DNA of 64,000 nucleotides. Source: WQXF01 sp031553615 (GTDB lineage Bacteria > Bacillota > Clostridia > Christensenellales > Aristaeellaceae). The stretch's first letter is position 1. Each line of letters opens with the position of its first letter. The position numbers and the translations under genes were made by a program. Below, in pieces: positions 27,267 through 35,948 of this stretch. The DNA is taken from assembly GCA_031553615.1 (NCBI GenBank), contig JAVBLJ010000021.1, positions 1 to 64,000 on the forward strand, written 5' to 3'. The notes under the pieces were generated by a model that was given only the letters and a program-made list of their open reading frames with translations, did no database searches and was not told the DNA's origin.

Positions 27267-28661
27267 TTATCCCAGCAGTACGCCGATGGCCTCAGCCAGC
27301 GTGTCTACGCCGTAGAGCTTCATATCCTGGGTGCTGCGCAGGCGCTTGGCGTTCTCGCGGGGGAGCACGCAGGTGGAGAAGCCCAGCCGCTTGCATTCTG
27401 CCAACCGGCGCTCGGCCTGTCCTATGGCGCGCACCTCGCCGCCCAGCCCCACCTCGCCCATCACCGCCCAATCGGCGGGCACCGCGATATCCCGTAGCGA
27501 GGAGGCCACCGCCGCGCACAGCGGCAGATCGGCCGCGGGCTCGGTCAGCGCCAATCCGCCCGCCACGTTGATGTACACATCCTGATTGTACAGCGGCAGC
27601 TTGGCCCGCTTCTCCAGCACGGCCAACATCACCGCCAGGCGGCCCAGCTCGATGCCATTGGCAGTGCGCCGCGGATTGCCGTAGGCGGTCTGCGCCACCA
27701 GCGCCTGCACGTCCACCAGCATGGGGCGCGAGCCCTCCATGCCGCAGAACACCGCCGACCCGGCCACCCCCCGCGCGCGGGCCGAAAGTAGCAGTTCGGA
27801 AGGATTGGCCACCTCGGTCATGCCCTCCTCCTGCATTTGGAAGAGCCCCAGCTCATTCACCGAGCCAAAGCGGTTCTTGACCGCGCGCAGAATGCGATAC
27901 TCGTGCTGGCGGTCTCCCTCGAAGTAGGCCACCACGTCCACCATGTGTTCCAGCACGCGGGGCCCGGCAATCGCGCCCTCCTTGGTCACGTGGCCCACCA
28001 CGAAGATCGCGCAGCCGCTGGTCTTCGCCAGACGCATCAGCACCGCCGCCGATTCGCGCACCTGGGATACGCTGCCCGGGGCCGAAGCCATCTCAGGCTT
28101 GTACATGGTTTGGATGGAATCCACCACCATGAAGCTAGGCTGGATTTCCTCGAAGCGCGATTCGAGCGAATCCATGGCGTTCTCGGCCAGTATGTAGAGA
28201 GCGCTGGCATCCACGCCCAAGCGCTGCGCGCGCATCTTGACCTGGCGTGCGGATTCCTCCCCCGTCACGTAGAGCACGGGCGCGTCCTGATTGCCCGGGC
28301 CGCCCTGGCTGGCCAAATTGGCCATGGCCTGCAGCAGCAGCGTCGATTTGCCGATGCCCGGATCGCCGCCCACCAGCACCATGGAACCCGCCACCACGCC
28401 CCCGCCCAGCACCCGATCCAGCTCGCCGATGCCGGTGCTGGCCCGCAGCGAGGTTTCCTCGGGGATATCGCGCAACTTCAGCGGCATCGCCCCGGTGCCT
28501 GCACGCTGCTTGGCAGGCTTTTGCGCCGGGGCTTCGGGTGCGGTGGTTTGCTCCGCCAGGGTGTTCCATTCGCCGCAATCCGGGCACTTGCCCAGCCAGC
28601 GAGGAGTCTCATACCCGCAGGAGCTGCATACGTATACGGTCTTGATCTTCGATGCCGCCAT
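27267..28661 (-). CDS. radA: DNA repair protein RadA (Sms)
   Basis: 464 residues. A four-cysteine zinc finger (C12, C15, C26, C29), a RecA-like core with Walker A GGDPGIGKST and the RadA-specific KNRFG motif, and a Lon-like C-terminal domain are all in place. It remodels recombination intermediates and promotes branch migration. The start is the ATG just before the zinc finger (AASKIKTVYVCSSCG), with GGGGAAG upstream. It is probably co-transcribed with the PIN-TRAM gene, as in many Firmicutes, from a promoter that diverges from the metallophosphoesterase promoter. Confidence 0.96.
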   Translation of the reverse strand: MAASKIKTVYVCSSCGYETPRWLGKCPDCGEWNTLAEQTTAPEAPAQKPAKQRAGTGAMPLKLRDIPEETSLRASTGIGELDRVLGGGVVAGSMVLVGGDPGIGKSTLLLQAMANLASQGGPGNQDAPVLYVTGEESARQVKMRAQRLGVDASALYILAENAMDSLESRFEEIQPSFMVVDSIQTMYKPEMASAPGSVSQVRESAAVLMRLAKTSGCAIFVVGHVTKEGAIAGPRVLEHMVDVVAYFEGDRQHEYRILRAVKNRFGSVNELGLFQMQEEGMTEVANPSELLLSARARGVAGSAVFCGMEGSRPMLVDVQALVAQTAYGNPRRTANGIELGRLAVMLAVLEKRAKLPLYNQDVYINVAGGLALTEPAADLPLCAAVASSLRDIAVPADWAVMGEVGLGGEVRAIGQAERRLAECKRLGFSTCVLPRENAKRLRSTQDMKLYGVDTLAEAIGVLLG

Positions 28662-28847
28662 TTTGCTTCCCCGGCACGCCCCACAGTATAGCACAGCGCC
28701 GCGCCTTTTTGAATGGCAAGGCCTGCGGATTCCTGTCGAACATTCCGCCTTTCATTCGCGTAATCTCATCGGGGCGAATCGGTCTGACGCAAGCAGCTCT
28801 TCGCGATAGCTCGCATCAGATAACTCTCATCAGACTGCTTACATCAA

Positions 28848-28876
28848 ATTGTAACAAAAAACTCTAAGTTTGAAAA
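28848..28876 (-). promoter_or_regulatory. Promoter of radA
   Basis: Minus strand TTTTCA, 17 bp, TACAAT. The -10 lies in ATTGTAACAA, which resembles the palindrome over the deoC -10. The 190-nt leader that follows contains short direct repeats (CATCAGA twice). Confidence 0.5.
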
Positions 28877-28886
28877 CATCTAGCGG

Positions 28887-28915
28887 TTGCAACCGAAAGG
28901 AATACCGCCTATAAT
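28887..28915 (+). promoter_or_regulatory. Promoter of the metallophosphoesterase gene
   Basis: Plus strand TTGCAA, 17 bp, perfect TATAAT, back to back with the radA promoter. A leader of about 140 nt follows. Confidence 0.7.
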
Positions 28916-29061
28916 ACACTATATCGCGCAGATGTGGCAGAATTATGTCACGCTTTTTCCTTTTTTGGCTTATTTCCCCGTTTTCGGAGGAATGAGCACC
29001 TTTGCGCAATGTTACTCACGGTGTTCTTTGCACCATCGTCGATGGGAAAGGGTCGGATAGC

Positions 29062-30237
29062 ATGTACCGCAACGTGATCCCAGCCACCACCTACCGATAC
29101 GCACGCCCCAGCGCTCGCTCGCCCTCGCTTCGTTCCCGGCGGCGCGCAAAACCGAGCTTCACCATGTTCTCCGACCAACGCACGCGTGGAAATTTTCACG
29201 CGGGCTGGTTTTTTTTGGTGAGCGTTATCGTCTTGGTGGTGCTTACCGGCTATATAGCGTTCGATAACAACTACGCCCAAGTGGAAAGCGTAAAGGTCGT
29301 GCTCACCGGCATGGATCGCGCATTCGATGGCTACACCATTTTACACATTTCCGATTTGCACGGCAAGCGCTTCGGCGCACAGCAGCGGCAGTTGGCCAGC
29401 GCGCTGAGCAAATACCACTTCGATGCGGTATGCATATCGGGCGACGTCACCGCCGCCGATGGCGATCCCTATGCGTTCTACGAGCTGCTGGACGTGCTGG
29501 AGCCCACCAAGCGACCGGTGCTTTTCATCGCCGGGGACAACGATCCCCCCGCGCTGATCGGCGAGCCCCATTATACAAACGATGTGCTGGCCGAATTTGT
29601 TACCAGCGCGCAAAGAAAAGGTGCGATCTACGTAGACGCGCCGCAACAGATCTCCGTCAACGGCAAATCGATTTGGATCGTGCCCGGTTGGCAGCTGAGC
29701 CTGGACGTGGACGCAACCGAAGCCCGGTACCGAAACCAGCTGCGCAACGATCAGGAGGGCGGCAACGCAAACACGCCGGGCATCAAGGCGCGCGAACGTC
29801 TTGCGCTCTACCAATTGGACATGCTCGAGCAGCTGCGCTCAGCGCGAGAGCGCATGCAGCCCGGCGATCTGCATCTGGCGCTGGTGCACTTTCCGCTGCA
29901 GGCCGATTACCTGAGCACCTTGCAAAACACCAGCCTCAGCTCCACCACCAGCGGAAGCAAGAGCCAACCGCTCGATCTGGTGCTCTCCGGGCACTACAAT
30001 GGCGGGCAGGTTCGCCTGCCCTTCGCAGGCCCGGTGTACGTGCCCAGCAGCGGCACCACGGGCGGCCGATGGTTCCCCGGCGATAAGCGCACCCAGGGCC
30101 TTTCGCAAAATGCAGGCATCTCGCAATATATCAGCCCGGGCCTGGGCGTATCCAGCGCATACAGCATACCGCTGCGGCTCTTTAATTCGCCCAAAGTCAC
30201 CCTGATCCGGCTGACCACCTCGCTGCCGCCGCAGTAA
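29062..30237 (+). CDS. Membrane-anchored calcineurin-like phosphoesterase with altered metal ligands
   Basis: About 391 residues: a basic N-terminal tail, one membrane span, then an extracytoplasmic metallophosphoesterase domain of the YaeI/YkuE type. Motif I (ISDLHGKRFG) and motif II (ISGDVT) are intact, and a later VHFP histidine is present. The motif normally written GNHD reads GDND, and the last motif GHTHGGQ reads GHYNGGQ, so three usual ligands are replaced. The enzyme may bind one metal or have changed chemistry. The start is uncertain: ATG 29062, or TTG 29002 which lies 11 bases after GGAGG. A 22-codon ORF (28992-29060) ends one base before ATG 29062. Confidence 0.85.
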   Translation: MYRNVIPATTYRYARPSARSPSLRSRRRAKPSFTMFSDQRTRGNFHAGWFFLVSVIVLVVLTGYIAFDNNYAQVESVKVVLTGMDRAFDGYTILHISDLHGKRFGAQQRQLASALSKYHFDAVCISGDVTAADGDPYAFYELLDVLEPTKRPVLFIAGDNDPPALIGEPHYTNDVLAEFVTSAQRKGAIYVDAPQQISVNGKSIWIVPGWQLSLDVDATEARYRNQLRNDQEGGNANTPGIKARERLALYQLDMLEQLRSARERMQPGDLHLALVHFPLQADYLSTLQNTSLSSTTSGSKSQPLDLVLSGHYNGGQVRLPFAGPVYVPSSGTTGGRWFPGDKRTQGLSQNAGISQYISPGLGVSSAYSIPLRLFNSPKVTLIRLTTSLPPQ

Positions 30238-30264
30238 GCCAAGCGTCCTCCGCAGGCATCCGCA

Positions 30265-31119
30265 TTACGCCTCCGCAGAGTCCGCCATAAAACCCTCCTC
30301 TTCCAACGCCCACCGGCGAACGGCCACGGCCACGCCTTCGTGGGCGTTGTCTTTGGTAATCCAGCGGCTGATGGCCCGTATCTCCGGCGTGGCGTTGCCC
30401 ATGGCGATGCCCCATCCGGCCCATTCGATCATGGCCCGGTCATTTTCCTGGTCGCCGATGGTCATTACCCGCTCGCGCTCGATACCGAATCGCGCGGCCA
30501 GCGCCGCCACCGCAGTGCCCTTGTTTACGCCCGCAGGCAATATCTCGATGTTATCGGCCCAGGAGCTGGTCAGCTCCACCTCCGGCAAGCCGTTCAACCG
30601 CTCCCGCACCGGGGCCAACGCCGCGCCGCCCGTGCGGTCGATCACCATCAGTTTGTTGATTTCGCCGGCATCCGCCGCATCGCGCAGCGGCTGTGCGCCA
30701 ACGCGCGCATCGGTGCAGCCATGCTGCTTCTGCCGCTGAATCCATTGCTCCTCGTCCGTGCCCTCGGGCAGGCACGAGGTGTACGTGCGCGTCCCGGCAA
30801 AGGCGAATACCTCCAGGCCGCTCGCCAGACCCAGCTCCACGCAAACGCGCGCCGTCGCCGGATCAATGACGTGCTCCTCAATCAGCTTGCCGTAAGGCGC
30901 ATCGAGCACGCGGCAACCGTTGCCCCCGCAGACCCAGCACGAAAGCCCGGCCTGCTGCGCATACCAGTTGATATCCTCGGGCATGCGCCCGGAGCAGATC
31001 GCCACCACGATGCCCGCCTGCGTCGCCTCGCGCAGCGCCTGTGCGCTCGCCTCGGAAATGGTGTGCTCGGTGTTGAGCAAGGTTCCATCCATATCGATGG
31101 CAATCAAGCCAATCCGCAT
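30265..31119 (-). CDS. HAD-superfamily (Cof-type) sugar-phosphate phosphatase
   Basis: 284 residues. The DxD catalytic motif is D9-M-D11 (AIDMDGTLLNTE); the C2B-type cap lies in the middle, and the C-terminal GDQENDRAM motif binds magnesium. The family dephosphorylates sugar phosphates, flavin mononucleotide or pyridoxal phosphate; substrate cannot be told. The start is fixed by AAGGAG seven bases upstream and by the conserved N-terminus. The frame stays open another 42 codons upstream only because the leader is a 12-bp tandem repeat free of stops; that extension should not be annotated as protein. Confidence 0.88.
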   Translation of the reverse strand: MRIGLIAIDMDGTLLNTEHTISEASAQALREATQAGIVVAICSGRMPEDINWYAQQAGLSCWVCGGNGCRVLDAPYGKLIEEHVIDPATARVCVELGLASGLEVFAFAGTRTYTSCLPEGTDEEQWIQRQKQHGCTDARVGAQPLRDAADAGEINKLMVIDRTGGAALAPVRERLNGLPEVELTSSWADNIEILPAGVNKGTAVAALAARFGIERERVMTIGDQENDRAMIEWAGWGIAMGNATPEIRAISRWITKDNAHEGVAVAVRRWALEEEGFMADSAEA

Positions 31120-31128
31120 TTTGCTCTC

Positions 31129-31224
31129 CTTCATACGATTCTTCATACGATTCTTCGTGTGATTTCTCGTCTGTTTTCTCGTTTGGTTCTTCGTTTGTTT
31201 CCTCGTTTGGTTCTTCGTTTGTTT
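31129..31224 (-). repeat. 12-bp tandem array in the HAD phosphatase leader
   Basis: Eight consecutive 12-bp units, read on the minus strand, near AAACAAACGAAG; the two next to the gene are identical AATCGTATGAAG. The last unit donates GAAG to the ribosome binding site. It fills the space between the MITE-junction promoter and the start codon. Confidence 0.88.
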
Positions 31225-31253
31225 GATTGGTACACAGACCGCCAAGGCCGCTA

Positions 31254-31283
31254 TTTATACCAATTCCAATTAGGTTTTGCCAA
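31254..31283 (-). promoter_or_regulatory. Promoter formed at the left end of MITE copy 2
   Basis: On the minus strand TTGGCA inside the element is followed after 18 bp by TATAAA, made of the element's terminal TA and the flanking TAAA. It points out of the element toward the HAD phosphatase, about 135 bp away. Confidence 0.5.
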
Positions 31284-31418
31284 TAAGCCAGCGAGAGATT
31301 TTTACGTTCGGCTAGGAGTCCGAAGGAGGCGTAGCCGGCAGCTACGCTGACCGAGGCACGACAACGCCGATCGGAAAAAGATCCGCTGGATTGTGGCAAA
31401 ACGTAGTTGGAATTGGTA
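31258..31418. mobile_element. MITE-like inverted-repeat element, copy 2
   Basis: A complete 161-bp copy with 25-bp terminal inverted repeats (TACCAATTCCAA ... TTGGAATTGGTA). TTA flanks it on both sides, consistent with a 3-bp target duplication. The central GCGTAGC/GCTACGC hairpin is kept; one arm of the GATCGGC palindrome has changed. It differs from copy 1 at six of 160 compared positions. It lies between the pseudouridine synthase stop and the HAD gene leader. Confidence 0.85.
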
Positions 31419-31434
31419 TTACAACGCCGCTTGG

Positions 31435-32331
31435 CTAGAACGGCGCCTCCGCCACAAACGCCCGCCCGTTCAGATCGGCCAGCGCGCCGCCCACGTGCAG
31501 CACCAGCCGCGTCGCCCAAAGCTTCTGTACGCGCGCGCCCTGCCGCCGGTTGAGGGCACGGTCGCCGTATTTATCGTCGCCCAGCACCGGATGCCCGATG
31601 TGCGCCAGGTGTGCGCGGATTTGGTGCGTGCGCCCGGTGATCAGCCGCACCTCCAGCCTCGCGATGTCGCCCGCGCAAAGCACGCGGTACGCGGTCTCAA
31701 TGGGCTGTGCGCCCGCGAACGGCCCATCGCGAACGGTCACCCGCGCCGCCTCCGCATTCTTGCGCAGATAGGCGGTCAGCGTGGCTTCGGTGGGCTCGGG
31801 CGTCCCCGCCACCAAGCAGGTATACGTCTTTTCCAGCGCGCGCCGGGCAAACGCCTCGCGCAGCAGGGCTTCGGCCTCGGCCCCTTTGGTCAGCAGCAGC
31901 AGCCCCCCCGTTTGATGATCGAGCCGGTGGCACAGCCGCAATTCGCAGCGTTCGCCGCGGGCATCCAGCGCAGCCTGCAGGCACTCCAGCACGCCCGGCG
32001 TTCTGCGCGGATCGTCGGCGCGCTGCGATGCGATGCCCTGGGGCTTGTTCACCAGCCAGATGTGCGCATCCTCGTACACCGTCGGAATCTCCGGCTCTCT
32101 GTGCGCCGCGCTCTCCGCACCCGCCCGGTTCATCGCCTCGCGCGGCAGGTAGATCACCAGCTCCTCGCCGCCGCGCACCTGCTCCGCCGCCTCCAGCCGC
32201 CGCCCCTCGCGCTTCACCTGGCGCTCGGCCAGCACCTTACGCACCACCCACTCCGGCATGCCGGACAGCGCCCGGGCCAAATAGACCCGCAGCTCCACCG
32301 GTTCAACATCCTTGGGAATCATGTGGCGCAT
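31435..32331 (-). CDS. RluA-family RNA pseudouridine synthase
   Basis: 298 residues. An S4-like RNA-binding segment at the N-terminus (VVRKVLAERQVKREG) is followed by the catalytic domain. The catalytic aspartate is D138 in HRLDHQTGG; LITGRTHQIRAHLAHIGHPVLGD is the conserved C-terminal block. It converts uridine to pseudouridine in rRNA or tRNA; the exact site is not predictable. The gene ends 17 bp before MITE copy 2. The operon context is open, with an unknown gene about 110 bp upstream. Confidence 0.9.
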   Translation of the reverse strand: MRHMIPKDVEPVELRVYLARALSGMPEWVVRKVLAERQVKREGRRLEAAEQVRGGEELVIYLPREAMNRAGAESAAHREPEIPTVYEDAHIWLVNKPQGIASQRADDPRRTPGVLECLQAALDARGERCELRLCHRLDHQTGGLLLLTKGAEAEALLREAFARRALEKTYTCLVAGTPEPTEATLTAYLRKNAEAARVTVRDGPFAGAQPIETAYRVLCAGDIARLEVRLITGRTHQIRAHLAHIGHPVLGDDKYGDRALNRRQGARVQKLWATRLVLHVGGALADLNGRAFVAEAPF

Positions 32332-32371
32332 GGTTTCCTCCTAACGGCTTGCAGAGCCATCGGCATGCGAA

Positions 32372-32397
32372 AACGCAGAAGTGCGAGCCTCTGCGTT
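32372..32397 (-). terminator. Possible terminator after the unknown gene
   Basis: An 8-bp stem (AACGCAGA/TCTGCGTT) with a 10-nt loop, followed on the minus strand by only a short T-run (TTTTC). Confidence 0.4.
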
Positions 32398-32440
32398 CAA
32401 GCTTCCCTTTCGTTGCGGACTGTCTCGTGTGCCCCGCCGA

Positions 32441-33487
32441 TTATTGCACAGCCCGGCTCGAGTGCGCGTAATGCCCCTCCCAGCGGGGTACGCCCTGCCA
32501 GAGCGCGTGAATCGCATGGCGGATGGCCGGGGTCTCCAGCACGCAAAGCTTCGGGGCCAGCACGTAGTGCAGCGCTTCAAGGGGCGCGCCCTGCTTGGCC
32601 AGCAGCCGAAGCTCCTGCACGCAGCAATCCGGGTCTTGGCTGGGCCGCAGCGCACCCTTGAGCACGGCAGCCAGCGCGGCATCAAGGGGCTCCTCTACGG
32701 GAAGCACGCCCTGCATTCCGCCCAATAGCTGCACGGCATCCACCTGCTGCGCGCCGACGGGATGGGTCCATCTTTCGATAAACGCCTCCGGATCGGCCAG
32801 CGCCGGATGCACGAGCAGCACGCCCTGCGGATAATCGACGCAATCGTATGCGGCCCAGAGGTATTGGCGCGCCAGGTGCTGCGCCTCCTCGTCCTCCGGC
32901 TCGGCCTGCAGCACCTGCTGCATGAAAAGCTGCTGCGGCGCGCAATCGTCGAGCGCGCCCGCGATGTAGAGCAACCCACTGATGGTGGCGTGCACCGAGA
33001 AAAGGCGCATGCGCACCGCGGCGTGGGCGGGCCGCTCCATGGCCTCGCGCAGCGGCTGGATCAGGCGGCTATCGAGCCGCGCGACGATCTCACCCGCCAA
33101 GTACCCCACGTCCACCCAGAGGCGGTGGCGCAGCGCACAGGCCGCCTCCAGCTCCTCCAGCTCCTCCAGCACCGCGCTGCCCCCCTGCACCAGCATGCGC
33201 TCCAGCAGCGAATGCTCGGGAATGGCCAGGCAATCCACCTGCCGGGGCAACGCCTCCAGCACCACACGCAGCGCGACTTCCTCCTGCTGCGCGGCCACCG
33301 GCTTGCAGGGCACAGCCTGCCAACCGCATTCGATCCGAAACCGTAGCTCCTGGGCCGTCAGCCCGGATAGCGCGCCATCGCGCACCTCGGATAGCTCCGA
33401 AACCCAATCCTCCCAACGCTGTGCGCGCATGGCGCTCAACGTGCGCGTGCTCCAATCAGCGTCCGTAACCTTTTGCATGCGAAACAA
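32441..33487 (-). CDS. Uncharacterised helical cytoplasmic protein
   Basis: About 348 residues, rich in Leu, Ala, Glu and Arg, with no signal peptide or membrane span. I do not recognise a family. The sequence looks all-helical, with repeated segments of 35-45 residues that could be degenerate TPR or HEAT-like units. The start is set at TTG 33487 because GGGGAGG lies seven bases upstream; ATG 33478 is in frame but too far from that site. It lies between ilvE and the pseudouridine synthase, all on one strand. The composition recalls the TPR and HEAT proteins at 40.4-43.1 kb. Confidence 0.6.
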   Translation of the reverse strand: MFRMQKVTDADWSTRTLSAMRAQRWEDWVSELSEVRDGALSGLTAQELRFRIECGWQAVPCKPVAAQQEEVALRVVLEALPRQVDCLAIPEHSLLERMLVQGGSAVLEELEELEAACALRHRLWVDVGYLAGEIVARLDSRLIQPLREAMERPAHAAVRMRLFSVHATISGLLYIAGALDDCAPQQLFMQQVLQAEPEDEEAQHLARQYLWAAYDCVDYPQGVLLVHPALADPEAFIERWTHPVGAQQVDAVQLLGGMQGVLPVEEPLDAALAAVLKGALRPSQDPDCCVQELRLLAKQGAPLEALHYVLAPKLCVLETPAIRHAIHALWQGVPRWEGHYAHSSRAVQ

Positions 33488-33583
33488 GAATCTGCCTCCC
33501 CCGCATCGTGCTTCATATTCTCGGGGCATAACCCTGCTTTCGTGTGCCCGATGGGTGCGGCTCGAAATACGCCTCGCGCAGCG

Positions 33584-34666
33584 TCAGCGGACGGATTCCA
33601 CCCAGCCGTGCGTATCCGGCAGCAGTCCGCACTGGATGCCGGTCAGCGCATCGTATAGCCTCTGCGTCAATTCGCCAATGCGGCCCTCGGACAGCTTCAC
33701 CTCGCGCTCGCCCCAGCGCAGCAAGCCCACCGGTGAAACCACGGCCGCTGTGCCCGTGCCAAAGGCTTCGCTAAGCTCCCCGCGCTCCGCCGCATCGAAA
33801 ACTTCATCGATCGCAAGGCGGCGCTGGGTCACCGGATGGCCAAGCTCGGCGGCCAACGTCATGATGCTGTCGCGCGTGATGCCGCCCAAGATCGAGCCGT
33901 TGAGCGGCGGGGTGATCAGCTCGCTGCCCCGATCCGTCTTTAGGAGGAAGAACATGTTCATCGAACCCACTTCCTCCACGTAGCGGTTCTCCTTGCCGTC
34001 CAGCCACAGCACCTGAGCAAAGCCTTTCTCCTCGGCGATGCGTCCGGCCAATATGGAGGCGGCGTAGTTGCCGCCGGTCTTGGTAAAGCCCACGCCGCCG
34101 GTAACGGCGCGCACATATTCATCCTCCACGTAGATGCTCACCGGGGCCAGCCCGCTGGCGTAGTACGGACCCGAGGGCGAGAGGATGATGAAGAAACGAT
34201 AGGAATGCGAAGCGTGCACGCTCAGCATCGTATCGGTAGCGATCATGGTGGGGCGCACGTATAGCGAAGTGCCGGGCCAGGAGGGCACCCAATCGCCATC
34301 GAGCTCCAGCAACCGCTTGAGCCCGCTGAGCACCAGCTCCACATCGATTTCTGGCATGCAGATTCGGCGGGCCGAGGTGTTCATGCGGTTGAAATTGTCG
34401 CGGGGGCGGAAGAGCTGCAGCCCGCCATCGGCCCGGCGATAGCACTTGAGTCCTTCAAATATAGTCTGCGCGTAGTGCAGCACCACGCAGCCCGGGTCCA
34501 TCTCGAAGGGCGCGTAGGGAAGGATGCGGACATCGCCCCAGCCCTCGCCCTGGGTATAATCCATCACCAGCATGTGATCGGTGAACAGCTTGCCGAAGCC
34601 CAACTCGCCGGAGCTCTTGGGCTTGTCCTTCAGCGTAGACGCCTGTTGGACAACAATCTTTTGCAT
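33584..34666 (-). CDS. ilvE: Branched-chain amino acid aminotransferase
   Basis: A 360-residue fold-type IV PLP aminotransferase of the longer (BCAT2-like) subgroup. HYAQTIFEGLKCYR, YVRPTMIATD and the lysine-bearing GVGFTKTGGNYAAS are characteristic; the EEVGSMNMFF segment binds PLP phosphate. It interconverts Leu, Ile and Val with their 2-oxoacids. The start has GGGGTG nine bases upstream. A consensus promoter stands about 130 bp upstream. No other ilv or leu gene is nearby, but azlCD and liv genes show branched-chain amino-acid traffic in this genome region. Confidence 0.94.
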   Translation of the reverse strand: MQKIVVQQASTLKDKPKSSGELGFGKLFTDHMLVMDYTQGEGWGDVRILPYAPFEMDPGCVVLHYAQTIFEGLKCYRRADGGLQLFRPRDNFNRMNTSARRICMPEIDVELVLSGLKRLLELDGDWVPSWPGTSLYVRPTMIATDTMLSVHASHSYRFFIILSPSGPYYASGLAPVSIYVEDEYVRAVTGGVGFTKTGGNYAASILAGRIAEEKGFAQVLWLDGKENRYVEEVGSMNMFFLLKTDRGSELITPPLNGSILGGITRDSIMTLAAELGHPVTQRRLAIDEVFDAAERGELSEAFGTGTAAVVSPVGLLRWGEREVKLSEGRIGELTQRLYDALTGIQCGLLPDTHGWVESVR

Positions 34667-34793
34667 TTGCGTACACCCCGCGCCCGTGCGCATAACGCGC
34701 GGGCTTCCTCTCTTCTCACCGTATTCTTTTCGCCGTTTTCTTCTTGCCGTATTGCAGAATGTATGATTATGTGGGCTTCACAATTCTTAGATC

Positions 34794-34823
34794 ATTGTAC
34801 CCGCCCACGTCTTGGCATGTCAA
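34794..34823 (-). promoter_or_regulatory. Promoter of ilvE
   Basis: Minus strand perfect TTGACA, 18 bp, TACAAT. The leader to the ATG is about 120 nt and shows no T-box or other known riboswitch to my eye. Confidence 0.7.
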
Positions 34824-34937
34824 GCGAAAAAGCCTTCCAAGCGTTGTATAAAATGCCAGACTGGGGCGGGATGAAAACGCGCTTCTCTTTCCGCCGGTGC
34901 TTTGCTATACTGTCGCCAAGGAGCAAAAAAGGAGGGG

Positions 34938-35849
34938 ATGCCGGTCTTGGAGCAGAAACATGCCGCGAGCGCACAGCGCGTACTGTGGGTGACGCTGCTG
35001 ATCAACGCCGTGCTGATGGCCGTCAAGTTCCTGGCCGGGTGGCTGGGTCACAGCGGCGCGATGATCACCGACGCGGTGCACACGCTCTCCGATGTGGGCA
35101 CCACGGTGATGGTGATGGTGGGCCTGCGCATCAGCGCCAAGGAAAGCGATGCGGAGCATCCCTATGGCCACCAAAAGCTGGAAACCTTGACCGGGCTGGC
35201 GCTGGCCGCGCTGCTGGCCCTTACCGCGCTGGGCATTGGCTCCAGCGGATTGCAGGCGCTGTTTTCGAAGAAAGCCCTGGAAGCGCTGCCCGAACCCGGC
35301 CTGTTCCCCCTGCTGGCCGCCGCCCTATCCATCGCCGTGCAGGAATGTCTTTTCCATTACGCGCGGCATAACGCCAAGGCGCTGGGCTCCACGGCCATGA
35401 TGGCCGACGCATGGCATCACCGCAGCGACGCGCTGAGCTCGGTGGGCAGCCTCATCGGCATTGGCGGCGCGAAGCTGGGCCTGCGCATCATGGATCCGCT
35501 GGCCTCGCTGGGCATCTGTGCGGCCATCCTGTGGGCGGCCTATCACATCGGGCGCAGCGCGGTGCGGCAGCTGGTGGATGTATCCGCCGATGGGGAGACG
35601 CTGCGGCGCATCGAGCAGCTCATCCGCGAAACCGAGGGTGTGCTGCACATCGACACGCTACGCACCCGCCAGCACGCCAACCGACTCTATATCGATGTAG
35701 AGATCGCGGTAAATCACACCTTCACCTTCGAGCAGGCGCACCGGGTAGCCGAGGCAGTGCATCACAAACTGGAGGATAGCCTGCCCGACGTGCTGCACTG
35801 CACGGTGCACGCCAACCCGCACCACGGCGACGGCACGCCGGTGGAATAA
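34938..35849 (+). CDS. Cation diffusion facilitator (zinc/iron efflux)
   Basis: About 303 residues: six membrane spans and a cytoplasmic C-terminal domain. The metal site is given by HSGAMITDAVHTLSDV in span 2 and HHRSDALSSV in span 5; HPYGHQKLE precedes span 3. The C-terminal domain ends with several histidines (HCTVHANPHHGDG). It exports divalent metal in exchange for protons. The start is uncertain: ATG 34938 lies just two bases after AGGAGG, whereas TTG 34947 is 11 bases from it. An extended -10 (TGCTATACT, 34903-34911) suggests its own promoter. Confidence 0.9.
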   Translation: MPVLEQKHAASAQRVLWVTLLINAVLMAVKFLAGWLGHSGAMITDAVHTLSDVGTTVMVMVGLRISAKESDAEHPYGHQKLETLTGLALAALLALTALGIGSSGLQALFSKKALEALPEPGLFPLLAAALSIAVQECLFHYARHNAKALGSTAMMADAWHHRSDALSSVGSLIGIGGAKLGLRIMDPLASLGICAAILWAAYHIGRSAVRQLVDVSADGETLRRIEQLIRETEGVLHIDTLRTRQHANRLYIDVEIAVNHTFTFEQAHRVAEAVHHKLEDSLPDVLHCTVHANPHHGDGTPVE

Positions 35850-35948
35850 TCCGCAGCAAGCCCGCCGTTAGATTGCCTCTTCCCTAAACTTACAAATGCG
35901 CGTATAATGCAATTACATTGAAGTACAAAGCACATAGGAGGGCCCGCC

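Noticed and set aside
31129..31224. A CRISPR array in the HAD leader
   Set aside because: Units are 12 bp and contiguous with no unique spacers; no cas genes are present.
31120..31245. A 42-residue N-terminal extension of the HAD phosphatase (Lys/Gln/Thr/Asn-rich)
   Set aside because: It is merely the translation of the 12-bp repeat; the ribosome site and conserved N-terminus fix the start at 31119.
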